Assembly (NCBI GenBank): GCA_012729815.1
Contig: JAAYCJ010000226.1
Coordinates: forward strand, 1 to 44,705
Length of the DNA stretch: 44,705 nucleotides
Source of the DNA: Phycisphaerae bacterium
GTDB lineage: Bacteria; Planctomycetota; Phycisphaerae; JAAYCJ01
Direction of reading: 5' to 3'
Within the stretch, counting starts at the first letter, position 1. Every line of letters begins with the position of its first letter. The notes under the pieces are model-generated. The model saw nothing but the letters and a program-made list of their open reading frames with translations. It had not been told where the DNA came from and did not search any database. A program made the translations under genes and the position numbers. Below are positions 7,251 through 16,342 of this stretch, in pieces.

Positions 7251-8574
7251 CGGGGCCGGTTTGGGGCGGAGGGTTATCGTTGCCAAGGCGGGCGGCGATC
7301 CGGTCCCAGTGACAGCTCACGTCAAAGCGTCGGAAGCTGCGGTTCCAGCAGTCGTTGCAATCGCGTAGTTCGGCTGCGATCTTGTAGAACCGCTCGGAGG
7401 CCATGATGTCCGGCAGCGACGCCTCGTAGAGGTTTCCCAGGTGGTGTTGCGGGTCGAGCTTGTCGGTGCACCAGGTGACCTGGCCTCGCTCATTGATGCA
7501 TACTTTGGTGTAGCCGCTGGTGCATGGGGCTCGCAGGCGGCCATGGTACCAGGTGACGTAGGTGTCGCAGAAGCGCCGGTCGAGATCGCTGACGACCGGA
7601 CTGCGATGGAGCAATTCGGAGAATTGGGGGAGTTTTTTGAGCATGATCTCCGCCGTCGGCAGGCCCTCGAACTGCTGCCACTCGCGGTAGATGATGGGCG
7701 CCAGGTAGAGGCCCAACTCGCGGCAGAGCGCCTCGACGTGTTCGAAGTCCTCCAATTCGGTGAACGGACCGATTACGATGGCGACGATGACGGTGGTTCC
7801 GGGGCGTTTGACCAGTCCGCGAAGCGTCCGCACCACGCGGTCATAGCCGTCCACGCCGCGGATACGCTGGTAGGCGCGCGGTCCGCCGTCGAGCGACACG
7901 CTGAACTTGACGATCCCGTGCTGGTCGCAGGACTTCCAGATCTGTTCGGGGAGGAGGCCGTTGGTCAGGACGAGAATGTCGTCCTTGACGCGGATTCGCT
8001 GAAAGAGGGTTTGCCACTGGGGATGGCAGTAGGTCTCGCCGCCGGCAATGTAGTGGTTGGTTCGCGGGTAGGCATTGATGGTATCGGCGACCCGATCGAT
8101 ATCGAGGTGGACCTGAGGACTGCGCCAGTAGCCGCAGATATTGCAGCGGGAATTGCAGGCTGAGGTGATGATCCAAGAGATGGTGTTCAACTCTCGCCGG
8201 CTCAGCGTCAGGGCATAGTCCAGCAGGTCTCCCCGCACGATTCCGGGCCGGCCCGGGTCGAGGCCGAGCCGTCTGAGGCAGCCTTCGTAGGTGGGAAAGG
8301 TGAAGACGATGATGTCGGCGTTTTCGAGGACCGATCGGGTCGGCGGCTGGACCCGCAGCGTACCTCGGGTCATTCTGCCCTTGCCCGGCTGATCGTCCAG
8401 GATGGCTGAGACCTTTGCGGCGTTTCCGGTTTCGTGGACAAAGCTCCAGACCTTGGGAAAGATGTTGCCGACCCCGTAGATGACGATGGACTGGGCCTGA
8501 TCCATGGCTTGACGGGTCTGGTCGATGAGTTCGGCGAAAGGTACGGAACCGGAGCAGTCTGAGTGTGGGTTCAT
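7216..8574 (-). CDS. Radical SAM protein with N-terminal Rossmann-like domain and C-terminal Cys motif (paralogue 1)
   Basis: About 452 residues from ATG 8574 (reading MNPHSDCSG); the open frame extends 15 codons further upstream without a better start. Residues 1-130 form a nucleotide-binding-like domain with IVIYGVGNIFPK and AILDDQPGKG. The radical SAM core follows with TSACNSRCNICGYW (CxxxCxxC for the 4Fe-4S cluster and SAM), then GGETYCHP and SVSLDGG. The C-terminus has spaced cysteines including WC-TD and CNDCW plus GNL, resembling a SPASM/twitch auxiliary-cluster region. It is strikingly similar to the gene at 10868-12175, including the GVDG-D-V--TLRGL--RPGT segment. Substrate unknown. 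The pair flanks a glycosyltransferase, which hints at modification of a sugar or glycosylated protein. The 3' end overlaps ino1. Confidence 0.82.
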   Translation of the reverse strand: MNPHSDCSGSVPFAELIDQTRQAMDQAQSIVIYGVGNIFPKVWSFVHETGNAAKVSAILDDQPGKGRMTRGTLRVQPPTRSVLENADIIVFTFPTYEGCLRRLGLDPGRPGIVRGDLLDYALTLSRRELNTISWIITSACNSRCNICGYWRSPQVHLDIDRVADTINAYPRTNHYIAGGETYCHPQWQTLFQRIRVKDDILVLTNGLLPEQIWKSCDQHGIVKFSVSLDGGPRAYQRIRGVDGYDRVVRTLRGLVKRPGTTVIVAIVIGPFTELEDFEHVEALCRELGLYLAPIIYREWQQFEGLPTAEIMLKKLPQFSELLHRSPVVSDLDRRFCDTYVTWYHGRLRAPCTSGYTKVCINERGQVTWCTDKLDPQHHLGNLYEASLPDIMASERFYKIAAELRDCNDCWNRSFRRFDVSCHWDRIAARLGNDNPPPQTGPARPSPTQPATA

Positions 8575-8790
8575 GATAACCGAGATATCGACAGGGGTGA
8601 AACGGCCACTTGAGGGCAAGGCGTGGAGGCCCGATAAAAAAGGCGTTTTTGATGTTCCGACGCAGGTTTTGGCAGGCTTCGAGGCGATCTTTTCTCACCG
8701 GGTGGCCTCTGGTCGGCCGATAGGTGGTTATAGGACGTGGCCAGCGGGCGGACGGCACCCGTGGGCATCACGGTGAGTGGAGAACGATAA

Positions 8791-11022
8791 GTGACGCAGT
8801 CATTTCAGGCGAACTTCCGCAAGAACCTGGCCGTTCTGGGGCGGAGGCACGGGACGGTGCTTGCCAAGGCGGTGGCGGATGCCGCCGGCGGGTTTAAGAT
8901 GAGGGTGGACCCCGGCCACAATCCGCCGGTGGTGGCGCTGGAGCTTGACGGTGAGGAGATGATCCTGAACGACGGACCGTATGAGGAAATGGTTCGGCGA
9001 ACGCTTAGGGAGCTGGAAGGGTCGCTCCGGTTGGGATCGGCGATCCTCTTCAATGGTCTGGGGAACGGTTTGTATCTGGACATCGTCTTTGAGAATCAGC
9101 CCGCGCTTCTGCTGGGCATGCTGAATCCGCTGTACGTTCTGGAACAGCGGCTTGAGGTGCTGGTGGCCAATCTGTTCCTTCGCGACTGGCGGCGTCTGAT
9201 CGAGGCGGAGAACGTTTACTTCTTCGCGGGGCCCAACTGCCTGGACCAGTTTGCGGAGTTTCTGCGGCAGCGATCGAGCAAACTCCTTCCGGTGCATATG
9301 GTCCGGTCGTCGACGCCGACACAGGGGGATGTCACGGCTGTAGTCGAAGGGTTGGGGCAGGAGCGCAAGGACCGCTACGAGAAGCTGGTGCAGCAGATCG
9401 GGCAGTACTACAGCCGCATTCCGCCGCAACGGTACGCCCAGCTCTTCGGCGCCCACCCGCCGCGTCGGCCGCGGGTGTATCTGATTACCACGATCTTTTC
9501 AACCGTGCTGCAGTATTCGACGCGCGACGCGGCCGACGCATTTGAGCAGTTGGGATGGGAGACGTTCATCGACATCGAAGAGGACCGGACGGACCGAAGC
9601 ACGGGAAGCACTCTTGCCGAGAAGGTGTGGGACTTCAAGCCGGACCTGGTGTTCCAGATCGACCACGTGCGGCGTGAGTGGCCCAAGGGGGTTTTTCCGG
9701 CGTCGCTTCCGTATATCACGTGGATTCAGGACCGCATGCCGGACCTCTACTGCCACGGGGCCGGTCGGCGGCTCGGCCTGACGGACCTGATTTTCACGAT
9801 CAGCCCGATCTGCGACCTGACGTTGAACTATGACTATCCCGAGAAGCAGGCGTTCTATTTCCCGATGGTGGCGAATCGCCGTCGGCTTGCGGGCGCGGCG
9901 GGCAGCGATCCGGCGCGGCAGATCGTTTTCGTTTCGCACGCCAGCCAGACGACGGATCAGCTCTTCGCGGAATTCGACGCGATGTTCGGCAAGACGTTGG
10001 GAGAAGAGGATCACCCCGTAGTCCGCGGCGCGATCGCCGAACTGGTCGAGGACATGAGACGTCGGTTCGCCGAGGGCGAGTTTGTTTTGATCAAGCTGCA
10101 GTGGGAACAGCGGCTGGTCGACGCCCTGCGGTCTCGCGGCATCGACCTGGACATGGTCCCGCAACTGCGGCCGACGATCGGCGACTTTGTGTTTACCAAG
10201 TTCGGGAACGGGATATACCGGCATCAGATTCTCGAGTGGGCGGCTGAGAGCGGCTACCCGCTGAAGCTGTACGGCCGGGGATGGGAGCGGCATCCGACGC
10301 TTGGCCGTTACGCGTGCGGTGTGATCGAGAACGGACCGCCTCTGGCGGAACTTTACCGCAACAGTGCGGTTGCGTTGCAGGCGGTAATCACCGGCAACGG
10401 CCACCCGCGTCTTTTCGAAGGGGTCGCCGCGGGGGGGTTTTTCCTTTTTCCGAGGCATCCGAACGACGATTCGGCGGTTGTGATGGGGGACATGCTGGAG
10501 TGGTTTGGCCGGCAGAGCGGACGGCGATTTGACGATGTTCTTGCGTCGAGCGAGTTGGACGAGGTGCAGCGGCTGGCGTTGAGCCACCTTCGCGGGACCG
10601 TGTTTCGGGCGTTCGATCGGGTGGACGACGACATCATCCGGGCGGCTGGGATTCTGACGCAGACCGGCCATTGGCTTAGCGCGTTCCTCGGCGAGTCGAT
10701 ACGCGAGGTCTACTACACGACGCGTGAGCAATTTCACGAACGTCTTGCCTGGTTCTTTGAGCATCCCGAGGATCGGGCGAGGATCCTGGCCCAGATGCAG
10801 GAACACCTGGCGCGGTGGGATCTGCCGATGGTTCTGGGGGCGAGGCTGCGGGAGATATCAGGGTACCTCAGTCAACTGCCGCCGCTGGACAGCGGTCCTG
10901 TCGGTTCCTCGCCTGGTGGAGATAGAGATCAAAGCGACGGTTTGTCGCACACCAGCAGTCGTTGCAGTGGTGGAGCTTGCGGGCAATCTCGTAGAACCGC
11001 TCGGACCGGACCAGATCGGTGA
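8791..11022 (+). CDS. Large glycosyltransferase: DUF115/Maf-like N-terminal region plus CgeB-type GT-B domain
   Basis: 743 codons from GTG 8791, with GTGGAGAA as a weak ribosome site. Residues 5-175 (FRKNLAVL, ILNDGPYEEM, AILFNGLGNGLYL, FENQPALLLGMLNP) resemble the start of motility-associated-factor (Maf, DUF115) glycosyltransferases, which attach nonulosonic acids to proteins; this match is from memory and moderate. Residues 230-690 are a GT-B glycosyltransferase of the CgeB/Glyco_trans_1_2 type: DLVFQIDHVRREWP, a donor-side region LKLYGRGWERHPTLG and HPRLFEGVAAGGF. The last 50 or so residues are low-complexity and lie antisense to the C-terminus of the next gene, so they probably arose by stop-codon loss. 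Its neighbours are two radical-SAM paralogues pointing towards it. Confidence 0.75.
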   Translation: MTQSFQANFRKNLAVLGRRHGTVLAKAVADAAGGFKMRVDPGHNPPVVALELDGEEMILNDGPYEEMVRRTLRELEGSLRLGSAILFNGLGNGLYLDIVFENQPALLLGMLNPLYVLEQRLEVLVANLFLRDWRRLIEAENVYFFAGPNCLDQFAEFLRQRSSKLLPVHMVRSSTPTQGDVTAVVEGLGQERKDRYEKLVQQIGQYYSRIPPQRYAQLFGAHPPRRPRVYLITTIFSTVLQYSTRDAADAFEQLGWETFIDIEEDRTDRSTGSTLAEKVWDFKPDLVFQIDHVRREWPKGVFPASLPYITWIQDRMPDLYCHGAGRRLGLTDLIFTISPICDLTLNYDYPEKQAFYFPMVANRRRLAGAAGSDPARQIVFVSHASQTTDQLFAEFDAMFGKTLGEEDHPVVRGAIAELVEDMRRRFAEGEFVLIKLQWEQRLVDALRSRGIDLDMVPQLRPTIGDFVFTKFGNGIYRHQILEWAAESGYPLKLYGRGWERHPTLGRYACGVIENGPPLAELYRNSAVALQAVITGNGHPRLFEGVAAGGFFLFPRHPNDDSAVVMGDMLEWFGRQSGRRFDDVLASSELDEVQRLALSHLRGTVFRAFDRVDDDIIRAAGILTQTGHWLSAFLGESIREVYYTTREQFHERLAWFFEHPEDRARILAQMQEHLARWDLPMVLGARLREISGYLSQLPPLDSGPVGSSPGGDRDQSDGLSHTSSRCSGGACGQSRRTARTGPDR

Positions 11023-12175
11023 TGGGTGCGTCGGCCAGGTTGCCGATCCGGAAGGCCGGGAGTTTTTTCTGGCCGCACCAGTAGAGGTCCGCGTATTGGT
11101 CGACGTATGGGGTGGTGAACCCGGCTGTGCACGTGAGCTTCAATCGTCGGCGGAATCCGTCGGCGTAGATTCCATGTACGTGCCGGTCCAGTTCGGAGAT
11201 GACGGGGCTGTTGCGGATCAACTCATCGAAGCGATGCAGTTCCTCGTCGTTCCACGCGGCTTCGGGCAGGCGCGGGTCGGTCTGGTGGTAGCGGGCCACG
11301 GCGAAGTAGAGGCCCAGTTCGCCGCAGATCTGTTCGACGGTCTTGAAGTCCTGGGCCGTCTTGTCCGGCGTGATGACGAAGGTGACGTTCACGATCGTCC
11401 CCGGCCGCTGTTTGAGGCCGCGCAGGGTCGTCATGACCTTGTCGAAGCCGTCGACGCCTCGGACGCGGCGGTAGGTTTCCGGACCTCCGTCGAGCGAGGC
11501 GGCGAAGCGGGTGATTCCGTACTCGTCGCAGGCCTGGAAGGCGCGGTCGGGCAACAGGCCGTTGGTGAAGAGCAGCATGTTGTCCTTGTTGCGGATACGG
11601 CTCAGGATGCTTCGCCACTGCGGATGGCAGAAGAACTCGCCGCCGGAGAGGGTGTGGGTGGTTTCGGGGAGGGCGTTGACCGTCTCGACGATCAGATCGG
11701 CGTCGAGGTGGACGACGTCCGAGTTCCAGTAGGCGCAGAAGACGCAGCGGGAATTGCAGGCGCTGGTGGTGACCCAGTTGACGCGGGTCAGTTTGTGCTC
11801 GCAGACGGCCAGGGCGTAGTCGAGCATGTAGCCTTCGACGACGGCCACGGCGTCTCGTTCGATTCCGAGTTTGGCGAACACGTCGTCGCCGGGCGGGAAC
11901 GCGAAGATGACGGCCTCGGCTGAGGTCAGGTCCTCGGGCTTGGGCGGACGGGAGGCGATCCCGTCGATGACGACGTCCCACTTGGCTGGGCTGTCATCGA
12001 GGATGGCTTTGATTCGGTCGCCGCCGCCGCAGGACTTGACGAATCGGATGAGCTTGGGCACGACGTAGCCGCAGCCGTAGATGACGATCGGACCGGTTCC
12101 AGAGCACGCCTCGCGAATATCGGTGATGATCCTGCCCAGTTCGTTCCGCAGGGCCTCGACGCTGCTGCGATTCAT
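10868..12175 (-). CDS. Radical SAM protein with N-terminal Rossmann-like domain (paralogue 2)
   Basis: 435 residues, ATG 12175, preceded by AGAGGG on the coding strand. Architecture equals the gene at 7216-8574: IVIYGCGYVVPK and AILDDSPAKW in the N-terminal domain, TSACNSRCVFCAYW as the CxxxCxxC radical SAM motif, GGEFFCHPQWRSIL, AASLDGGPETYRRVRGVDG, and a C-terminal HHCNDCW with upstream Cys residues that could hold an auxiliary Fe-S cluster. The C-terminus stays similar to paralogue 1 as far as RRFD, so it is native, whereas the overlapping tail of the glycosyltransferase is not. Transcribed divergently from the third radical-SAM gene. Substrate unknown. Confidence 0.82.
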   Translation of the reverse strand: MNRSSVEALRNELGRIITDIREACSGTGPIVIYGCGYVVPKLIRFVKSCGGGDRIKAILDDSPAKWDVVIDGIASRPPKPEDLTSAEAVIFAFPPGDDVFAKLGIERDAVAVVEGYMLDYALAVCEHKLTRVNWVTTSACNSRCVFCAYWNSDVVHLDADLIVETVNALPETTHTLSGGEFFCHPQWRSILSRIRNKDNMLLFTNGLLPDRAFQACDEYGITRFAASLDGGPETYRRVRGVDGFDKVMTTLRGLKQRPGTIVNVTFVITPDKTAQDFKTVEQICGELGLYFAVARYHQTDPRLPEAAWNDEELHRFDELIRNSPVISELDRHVHGIYADGFRRRLKLTCTAGFTTPYVDQYADLYWCGQKKLPAFRIGNLADAPITDLVRSERFYEIARKLHHCNDCWCATNRRFDLYLHQARNRQDRCPAAAVD

Positions 12176-12190
12176 CGATTTCCCTCTTGT

Positions 12191-12218
12191 TTGATCCTGA
12201 AGTGGCCGATCGTATACA
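12191..12218 (+). promoter_or_regulatory. Probable promoter of the third radical SAM gene
   Basis: TTGATC (12191-12196), 16-bp spacer, TATACA (12213-12218). The -35 box coincides with the TTG that would open the longest frame, which argues against that TTG as a start codon. The palindromic GTATAC could also serve the divergent gene. Confidence 0.45.
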
Positions 12219-12280
12219 TATCATGTTATTCGGACGTACGGCGGTTTTGCTTTACTGTTGACGGCAGGAATTCTCCAAGG

Positions 12281-13318
12281 GTGACAATAAAAGATAAGTA
12301 CAGGTACTCGGAGCGGGACAAATTCGTTTCCCTTCTGGCCAAACAGGATTTCCACGAGGTCATGGCGGCGGTCAAGGGGGAGGCGTTTCGAGAGTATCGC
12401 CGGCAGTGGGATTGTGCCGGGCGGTTTGAGCTGGAGACGCCGGTTCCGCTGCACTGTGATTTCGAGTTCAGCACCGGGTGCAATCTGCGATGTTCGATGT
12501 GCCCGCACGGGATGCCCCGGCAGGCCCGGCCGGCGGGTTTCGATCGGGTTTCGGGGCGGTTTCCGTTTGAGTTGTTTCGCAAGGTGATCGACGAGGGTGT
12601 GCCGCTGGGGCTGCGGGCGATTGACTTGAGCTACTACAACGAGCCGCTATTGCGAGACGACCTTCCCGAGTTCATCGAGTACGCGGGGTCGCACGGCATT
12701 CTGGACATTCTGTGCAGCACCAATGCGCAACTGCTGGATGCGGAATGGACCGAACGGCTGTTGGATACGCCATTGACGCGGCTGAAGGTGTCGCTGGACG
12801 CGGACAGCTCTGAGACGTACGCGGCGATCCGGTCCGGCGGCGACTTTGGGGCGGCGGTGGGCAACCTGGAGCGTTTTATCCGGCGCAAGGCTGAGCGCGG
12901 GCAGGTGTTGCCGATCACGCGGGTCAGCTTCGTCAAGACGCGTCTAAACGAGCACGAGTTGGATGGGTTTCTGGCCCGATGGACGGGATTGGCTGACTAC
13001 GTGTGCGTCCAGGAACTGATCGAGTTTGACGAGATGAAGGTCGATCTGACTCCGGCCAGCCGGATCGTCAATCGCGATTTTCGGTGTCACCATCCGTGGC
13101 ATCAACTGACGTTCCGCGTGGACGGCCAGGCGCTGCCGTGCTGCACCATATGGGGCCAGCAGATTCCCGTCGGCAACGTCGCTGAGCAGTCGCTCGCGGA
13201 GATCTGGACCGGCCCGGCGATGAAGGCTTTGCGCCGGCTCCATCGCGAAGGCCGCTACCAGGAGAACCCGGTCTGTCTCAAGTGCGCCAAGAGCAGCGTG
13301 GCGGGTCAGGGCGATTAG
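12281..13318 (+). CDS. Radical SAM/SPASM-domain protein
   Basis: I choose GTG 12281 (about 345 residues, MTIKDKYRYSERDK) because the in-frame TTG at 12191 falls on a probable -35 box; ATG 12361 is another possibility. The radical SAM core has STGCNLRCSMCPHG (CxxxCxxC), DLSYYNEPLL and LKVSLDADSSETYAAIRSG. The C-terminal part has CHHPWHQLTFRVDGQALPCC, GNVAEQSLAEIW and CLKC, the layout of a SPASM domain that binds auxiliary Fe-S clusters. Such proteins include peptide-maturing and sugar- or alcohol-oxidising enzymes. No precursor peptide is evident nearby, and the flanking glycosyltransferase makes carbohydrate work as likely. It differs from the two paralogues by lacking the Rossmann-like N-terminus. 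Confidence 0.82.
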   Translation: MTIKDKYRYSERDKFVSLLAKQDFHEVMAAVKGEAFREYRRQWDCAGRFELETPVPLHCDFEFSTGCNLRCSMCPHGMPRQARPAGFDRVSGRFPFELFRKVIDEGVPLGLRAIDLSYYNEPLLRDDLPEFIEYAGSHGILDILCSTNAQLLDAEWTERLLDTPLTRLKVSLDADSSETYAAIRSGGDFGAAVGNLERFIRRKAERGQVLPITRVSFVKTRLNEHELDGFLARWTGLADYVCVQELIEFDEMKVDLTPASRIVNRDFRCHHPWHQLTFRVDGQALPCCTIWGQQIPVGNVAEQSLAEIWTGPAMKALRRLHREGRYQENPVCLKCAKSSVAGQGD

Positions 13319-13351
13319 CCCGGAGGCAGCCGGAGTCTCGTTCTCTGGACC

Positions 13352-14419
13352 TCAGTATGATCCGAGTTTTTTGGCGAGTGCGACGATGTGTCGGAAGTCT
13401 TCGAGGCTGACGCTTGAGGGCACGGAGTGGTCGGATGAGAAGACGTAGCCGCCGTTTTCCTTCATGACCGGCAGGACGCGTTCCATCTCGGCTTTGATCT
13501 GGTCGGGATGGTCCCAGAGTACGGCGTTGATGCCGCCGTGCAGGACCAGGTCTTGGCCGTAGGTCTTCTTGAGGTGGACCGGGTCCATTCCCGCTTTGAC
13601 CTCGAGCGGATTGAGGGCGTCCAGGCCGATCCCGATCAGCTCCGGCACGAACGGGTTGATGTTGCCGCAGGAGTGGAGGTGGGTCTTGACGCCTTTGGCG
13701 TGGGCCCATTCGATGGCCCGCTGGTGGTAGGGCTTGACCATTTCGCGGTAGGCGGCCAGCGAGAAGAACTGGGTGCCCTTGTATCCCATGTCGTCGGGCC
13801 AGGAGACGGAGTCGAATTCGTATCCGGCGTCCCAGATCATGTCGAGCAGGGCCAGGTGCGTTTCGAGCTCGTGCGAGAAGATGTCGCGGCACCAGTCGGG
13901 GTCTTCCATCATGGCGAACAGCAGGCGCTCGGTGCCGACGATCCAGGAGTGGGTCACGTCGAAGCCGAACCAGAGGCCCGCGCTGATCCAACGTCCGGCT
14001 TTGCGCCATTTCGGGTAGTTTTCGCGCAGGTGCTGCCAGTCGATGCGGTCTTTGGAGGGGCGCATGCGGTCCTTGGCCTGCCGCCAGCTCTGGCGGTCGA
14101 CGATGGTGAAGTCGATGAACTCGGGGGTGGAGGCGGCGTGTTTCCAGCTTTTGAGCGTGGCGCCCCAGGCGGTGGTGTAGATGACGTACTCGTCGGTCTC
14201 TTCGAGGGTTTTGGCCTCGTAGCGGGGCGAGTTGTCGGCGCCGATATAGGCGGTGGCGTCGAGGCCGAAGAAGTCGACGTAGTCCACATCGGCCGGCATG
14301 CCTTCGCGGTGCCAGCGCTCGATGGTGGAACTCCAGGGCGAGTCGATGATGGGGATGCGGTCGGCTTGGCGATGTTCGAACATGCGGGTGAATCGTTCGT
14401 GAGATGTCATGGCGGCCAT
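13352..14419 (-). CDS. Uroporphyrinogen-decarboxylase-fold protein (URO-D family)
   Basis: 355 residues from ATG 14419, with GGAG seven bases upstream; a second ATG lies three codons in. The N-terminus MTSHERFTRMFEHRQADRIPI is the family's standard opening. It continues with the TIM-barrel pattern and KGVKTHLHSCGNINPFVPEL, whose His/Cys are where corrinoid or methyl-cobamide methyltransferases of this superfamily bind zinc, then DALNPLEVKAGMDP and LVLHGGINAVL. True HemE has a different, more conserved N-terminus, so I read this as a URO-D-related methyltransferase or catabolic protein of the kind common in Planctomycetes. It lies 88 bases downstream of a GH32-like gene on the same strand, so a role in sugar or glycoside breakdown is possible. 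Confidence 0.8.
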   Translation of the reverse strand: MAAMTSHERFTRMFEHRQADRIPIIDSPWSSTIERWHREGMPADVDYVDFFGLDATAYIGADNSPRYEAKTLEETDEYVIYTTAWGATLKSWKHAASTPEFIDFTIVDRQSWRQAKDRMRPSKDRIDWQHLRENYPKWRKAGRWISAGLWFGFDVTHSWIVGTERLLFAMMEDPDWCRDIFSHELETHLALLDMIWDAGYEFDSVSWPDDMGYKGTQFFSLAAYREMVKPYHQRAIEWAHAKGVKTHLHSCGNINPFVPELIGIGLDALNPLEVKAGMDPVHLKKTYGQDLVLHGGINAVLWDHPDQIKAEMERVLPVMKENGGYVFSSDHSVPSSVSLEDFRHIVALAKKLGSY

Positions 14420-14507
14420 GTTGTTTCTCCGTTTGTGTGCGGTGGTATTGGTTTGCCTTGGATCGTCCGGCTATCGCGTGTCGTTCAGCGTCCACCGCCA
14501 ATCGCCG

Positions 14508-16097
14508 TCAATACGGGTTTGACGGCATCAGTTCCCATACTTTGACCGAGGCGGCGTGGGCCTGGCCGCCGCGGGCGAAGAGTTTGACGCCTCGGCCGTT
14601 GAGGGTCGGATAGACGGCGCGGGCGACGGCTTGGCGGTCGTTGGCGTAGACTTCGACGATCGAGCGGTCGACGAAGACCCGCAGGGTCAGCGTTTCGCCG
14701 GGGCTGAGGGTGAAGGGCCCGCCTTCGACGGTTTTGCGTCCGAAGTCGAGTCCGGAGCGGGTGGTGTCGCAGAGGAGCTTGCCTTCGGCGGCGTCGTAGT
14801 AGAGGGCGGTTTCCTCGCGGCCGTCGTCCGAGCAGCAGACCTTGACGCCGCACTGGGCGGCTTGGCCCGGCGTGAGCGTGATTTCCAGTTCCATGAGCTC
14901 CTTGCCGAGGCCCTTGAGTTCGATTTCCCGGTCGGCTGGGATGGTGACGTTGCGGCGGGTCTTGGCCTTTTGCCGGAGTGTTTTGAGTTCGGCGACCGGG
15001 GCCATGCGGAGGGTTCCGTCGTGGCCGAGCCAGAGGGTTCGCGGCAGGCCGTACATGCCGTTCCAGCCGCTGGCCCGCCAGAGGGGTTCGGGCCGGTCGT
15101 CGAAGATCCACGCCCACATGATCTGTCGTCCGCGGTCGTCGACGAGGGCTTCCGGGGCGAAGTAGGCATTGTCGACCCAGGTCATGCGGCCGTGAGTCTC
15201 GGGGAGGAACTTGTCGTTGGCGGTGTCGTAGCGGCCGATGTAGTACTGGCAGCCCTTGTTGTGCGAGATGAAGAGCAGCAGGTGCTTGCCGCTTGGCTCA
15301 CCGCCGTCGGGGCCGGCGGGCAGCGGCAGGAAGACAGGGCACATGTCGTCTTCGCTGCGGTCGGTCCAGTCGCGGCGGGATTCGTAGAAGGGGTGGAGGT
15401 ATTCCCATTTCTCGAGATCGTCGGAGACGAAGAGGTACAGGCGGTCGCCCTGGTGTTCGGGCGGCGAGTCGTCGGCGCGGCCGTACTTGTTTAGGACCAG
15501 GAGGTTGCCGGTCAGCATGTAGTAGCGGCCGTCCTTGATCCAGATTTGCGACGGGTCGGCTGATCCGTAGACCAGCGGCCGGCCGTTGCGGTCGGTGGTT
15601 TCGGTCAGGCCCATTTCGGTGGATTGGATGACGGGGTTGGCTGGGCTCTTGGTCCAGCGGTCGTAGTGCTCGTCGTCGCTGAAGGCCAGGCAGATGCCGC
15701 GCTGGGCCCAGAGGCCCCAGTAGGAGAGGACGGCTCGGCCGTCGCGGTCGACGAAGCCGCCGCCGCTGAAGCAGCCTTCGTCGCCCTCGCCGGGCGCGAT
15801 CGCGTAGGGGTGATGCCGCCAGTGCAGCAGGTCCTTGCTCGACGCGTGGCCCCAGACGTAGCCGAGGTCGGCGTGGCTGTAGAGGTACATCAGGTGGTAG
15901 CGGCCGTTGGCGTAGAAGGCTCCGTTCGGGTCGCCGGGCCGGCCGTCGTCCTCGGGAAACGTGAAGTGGAAGCCCGGGCGGTGCGGGTCGGCCAGCAGCC
16001 GCCGGCGGAATTCGCGGGTGGCATGGATCACCGCATTGGTCACCGGCTGATCGGCCCGGTAGGTTTCGGACTGCTGGTTCGTCGCTTCGCTGGCCAT
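14508..16097 (-). CDS. Glycoside hydrolase family 32-like protein with an altered acid/base position
   Basis: 529 residues, ATG 16097 with GGAG six bases before it. GH32 enzymes hydrolyse fructosides (sucrose, levan, inulin). The five-blade propeller begins with PGDPNGAFYANGRYHLMY, where Asp56 is the expected nucleophile. GSADPSQIW carries Asp181, the likely transition-state stabiliser (RDP motif). The third motif reads EDDMCPVFLPL: the usual Glu of the Glu-Cys pair appears as Met252, so the acid/base residue is missing or supplied elsewhere, perhaps by Glu249 or Asp250/251. The C-terminal beta-sandwich is normal (LTLRVFVDRSIVEVYANDRQ). No signal peptide is seen. First gene of a probable operon with the URO-D-like gene. 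Confidence 0.85.
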   Translation of the reverse strand: MASEATNQQSETYRADQPVTNAVIHATREFRRRLLADPHRPGFHFTFPEDDGRPGDPNGAFYANGRYHLMYLYSHADLGYVWGHASSKDLLHWRHHPYAIAPGEGDEGCFSGGGFVDRDGRAVLSYWGLWAQRGICLAFSDDEHYDRWTKSPANPVIQSTEMGLTETTDRNGRPLVYGSADPSQIWIKDGRYYMLTGNLLVLNKYGRADDSPPEHQGDRLYLFVSDDLEKWEYLHPFYESRRDWTDRSEDDMCPVFLPLPAGPDGGEPSGKHLLLFISHNKGCQYYIGRYDTANDKFLPETHGRMTWVDNAYFAPEALVDDRGRQIMWAWIFDDRPEPLWRASGWNGMYGLPRTLWLGHDGTLRMAPVAELKTLRQKAKTRRNVTIPADREIELKGLGKELMELEITLTPGQAAQCGVKVCCSDDGREETALYYDAAEGKLLCDTTRSGLDFGRKTVEGGPFTLSPGETLTLRVFVDRSIVEVYANDRQAVARAVYPTLNGRGVKLFARGGQAHAASVKVWELMPSNPY

Positions 16098-16342
16098 CGG
16101 ATGCTCCGTTTGTTCGAATGCCGTCGCTGAGGCGGTGCGATCGGGCAGTCCGCCTCAAGCCGCTGATCGCCCGGTCCCCAGCGGACCGGAACGCGCCGCA
16201 TCCTATACGCGGGTTTGGGAGGCTTCAAGGGGATTTATTTGGTGGGTGGAAATGGGGTTCCGCCGCCCCCGGCGGAGTCTTCTCCCCTTTTGAAGATGAT
16301 AACCTGATGAGGGGTGCGTCGCCTCGATGCACCCTTTCGCTA

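Noticed and set aside
12281-13318. RiPP maturase with precursor peptide
   Set aside because: SPASM-type radical SAM would allow it, but I found no short Cys- or Gly-rich precursor frame with a ribosome site nearby.
13508-14545. Long open frame antisense to the URO-D-like gene
   Set aside because: Repetitive Val/Asp/Gly-rich translation, no ribosome site; a high-GC shadow of the minus-strand gene, which has clear family motifs.
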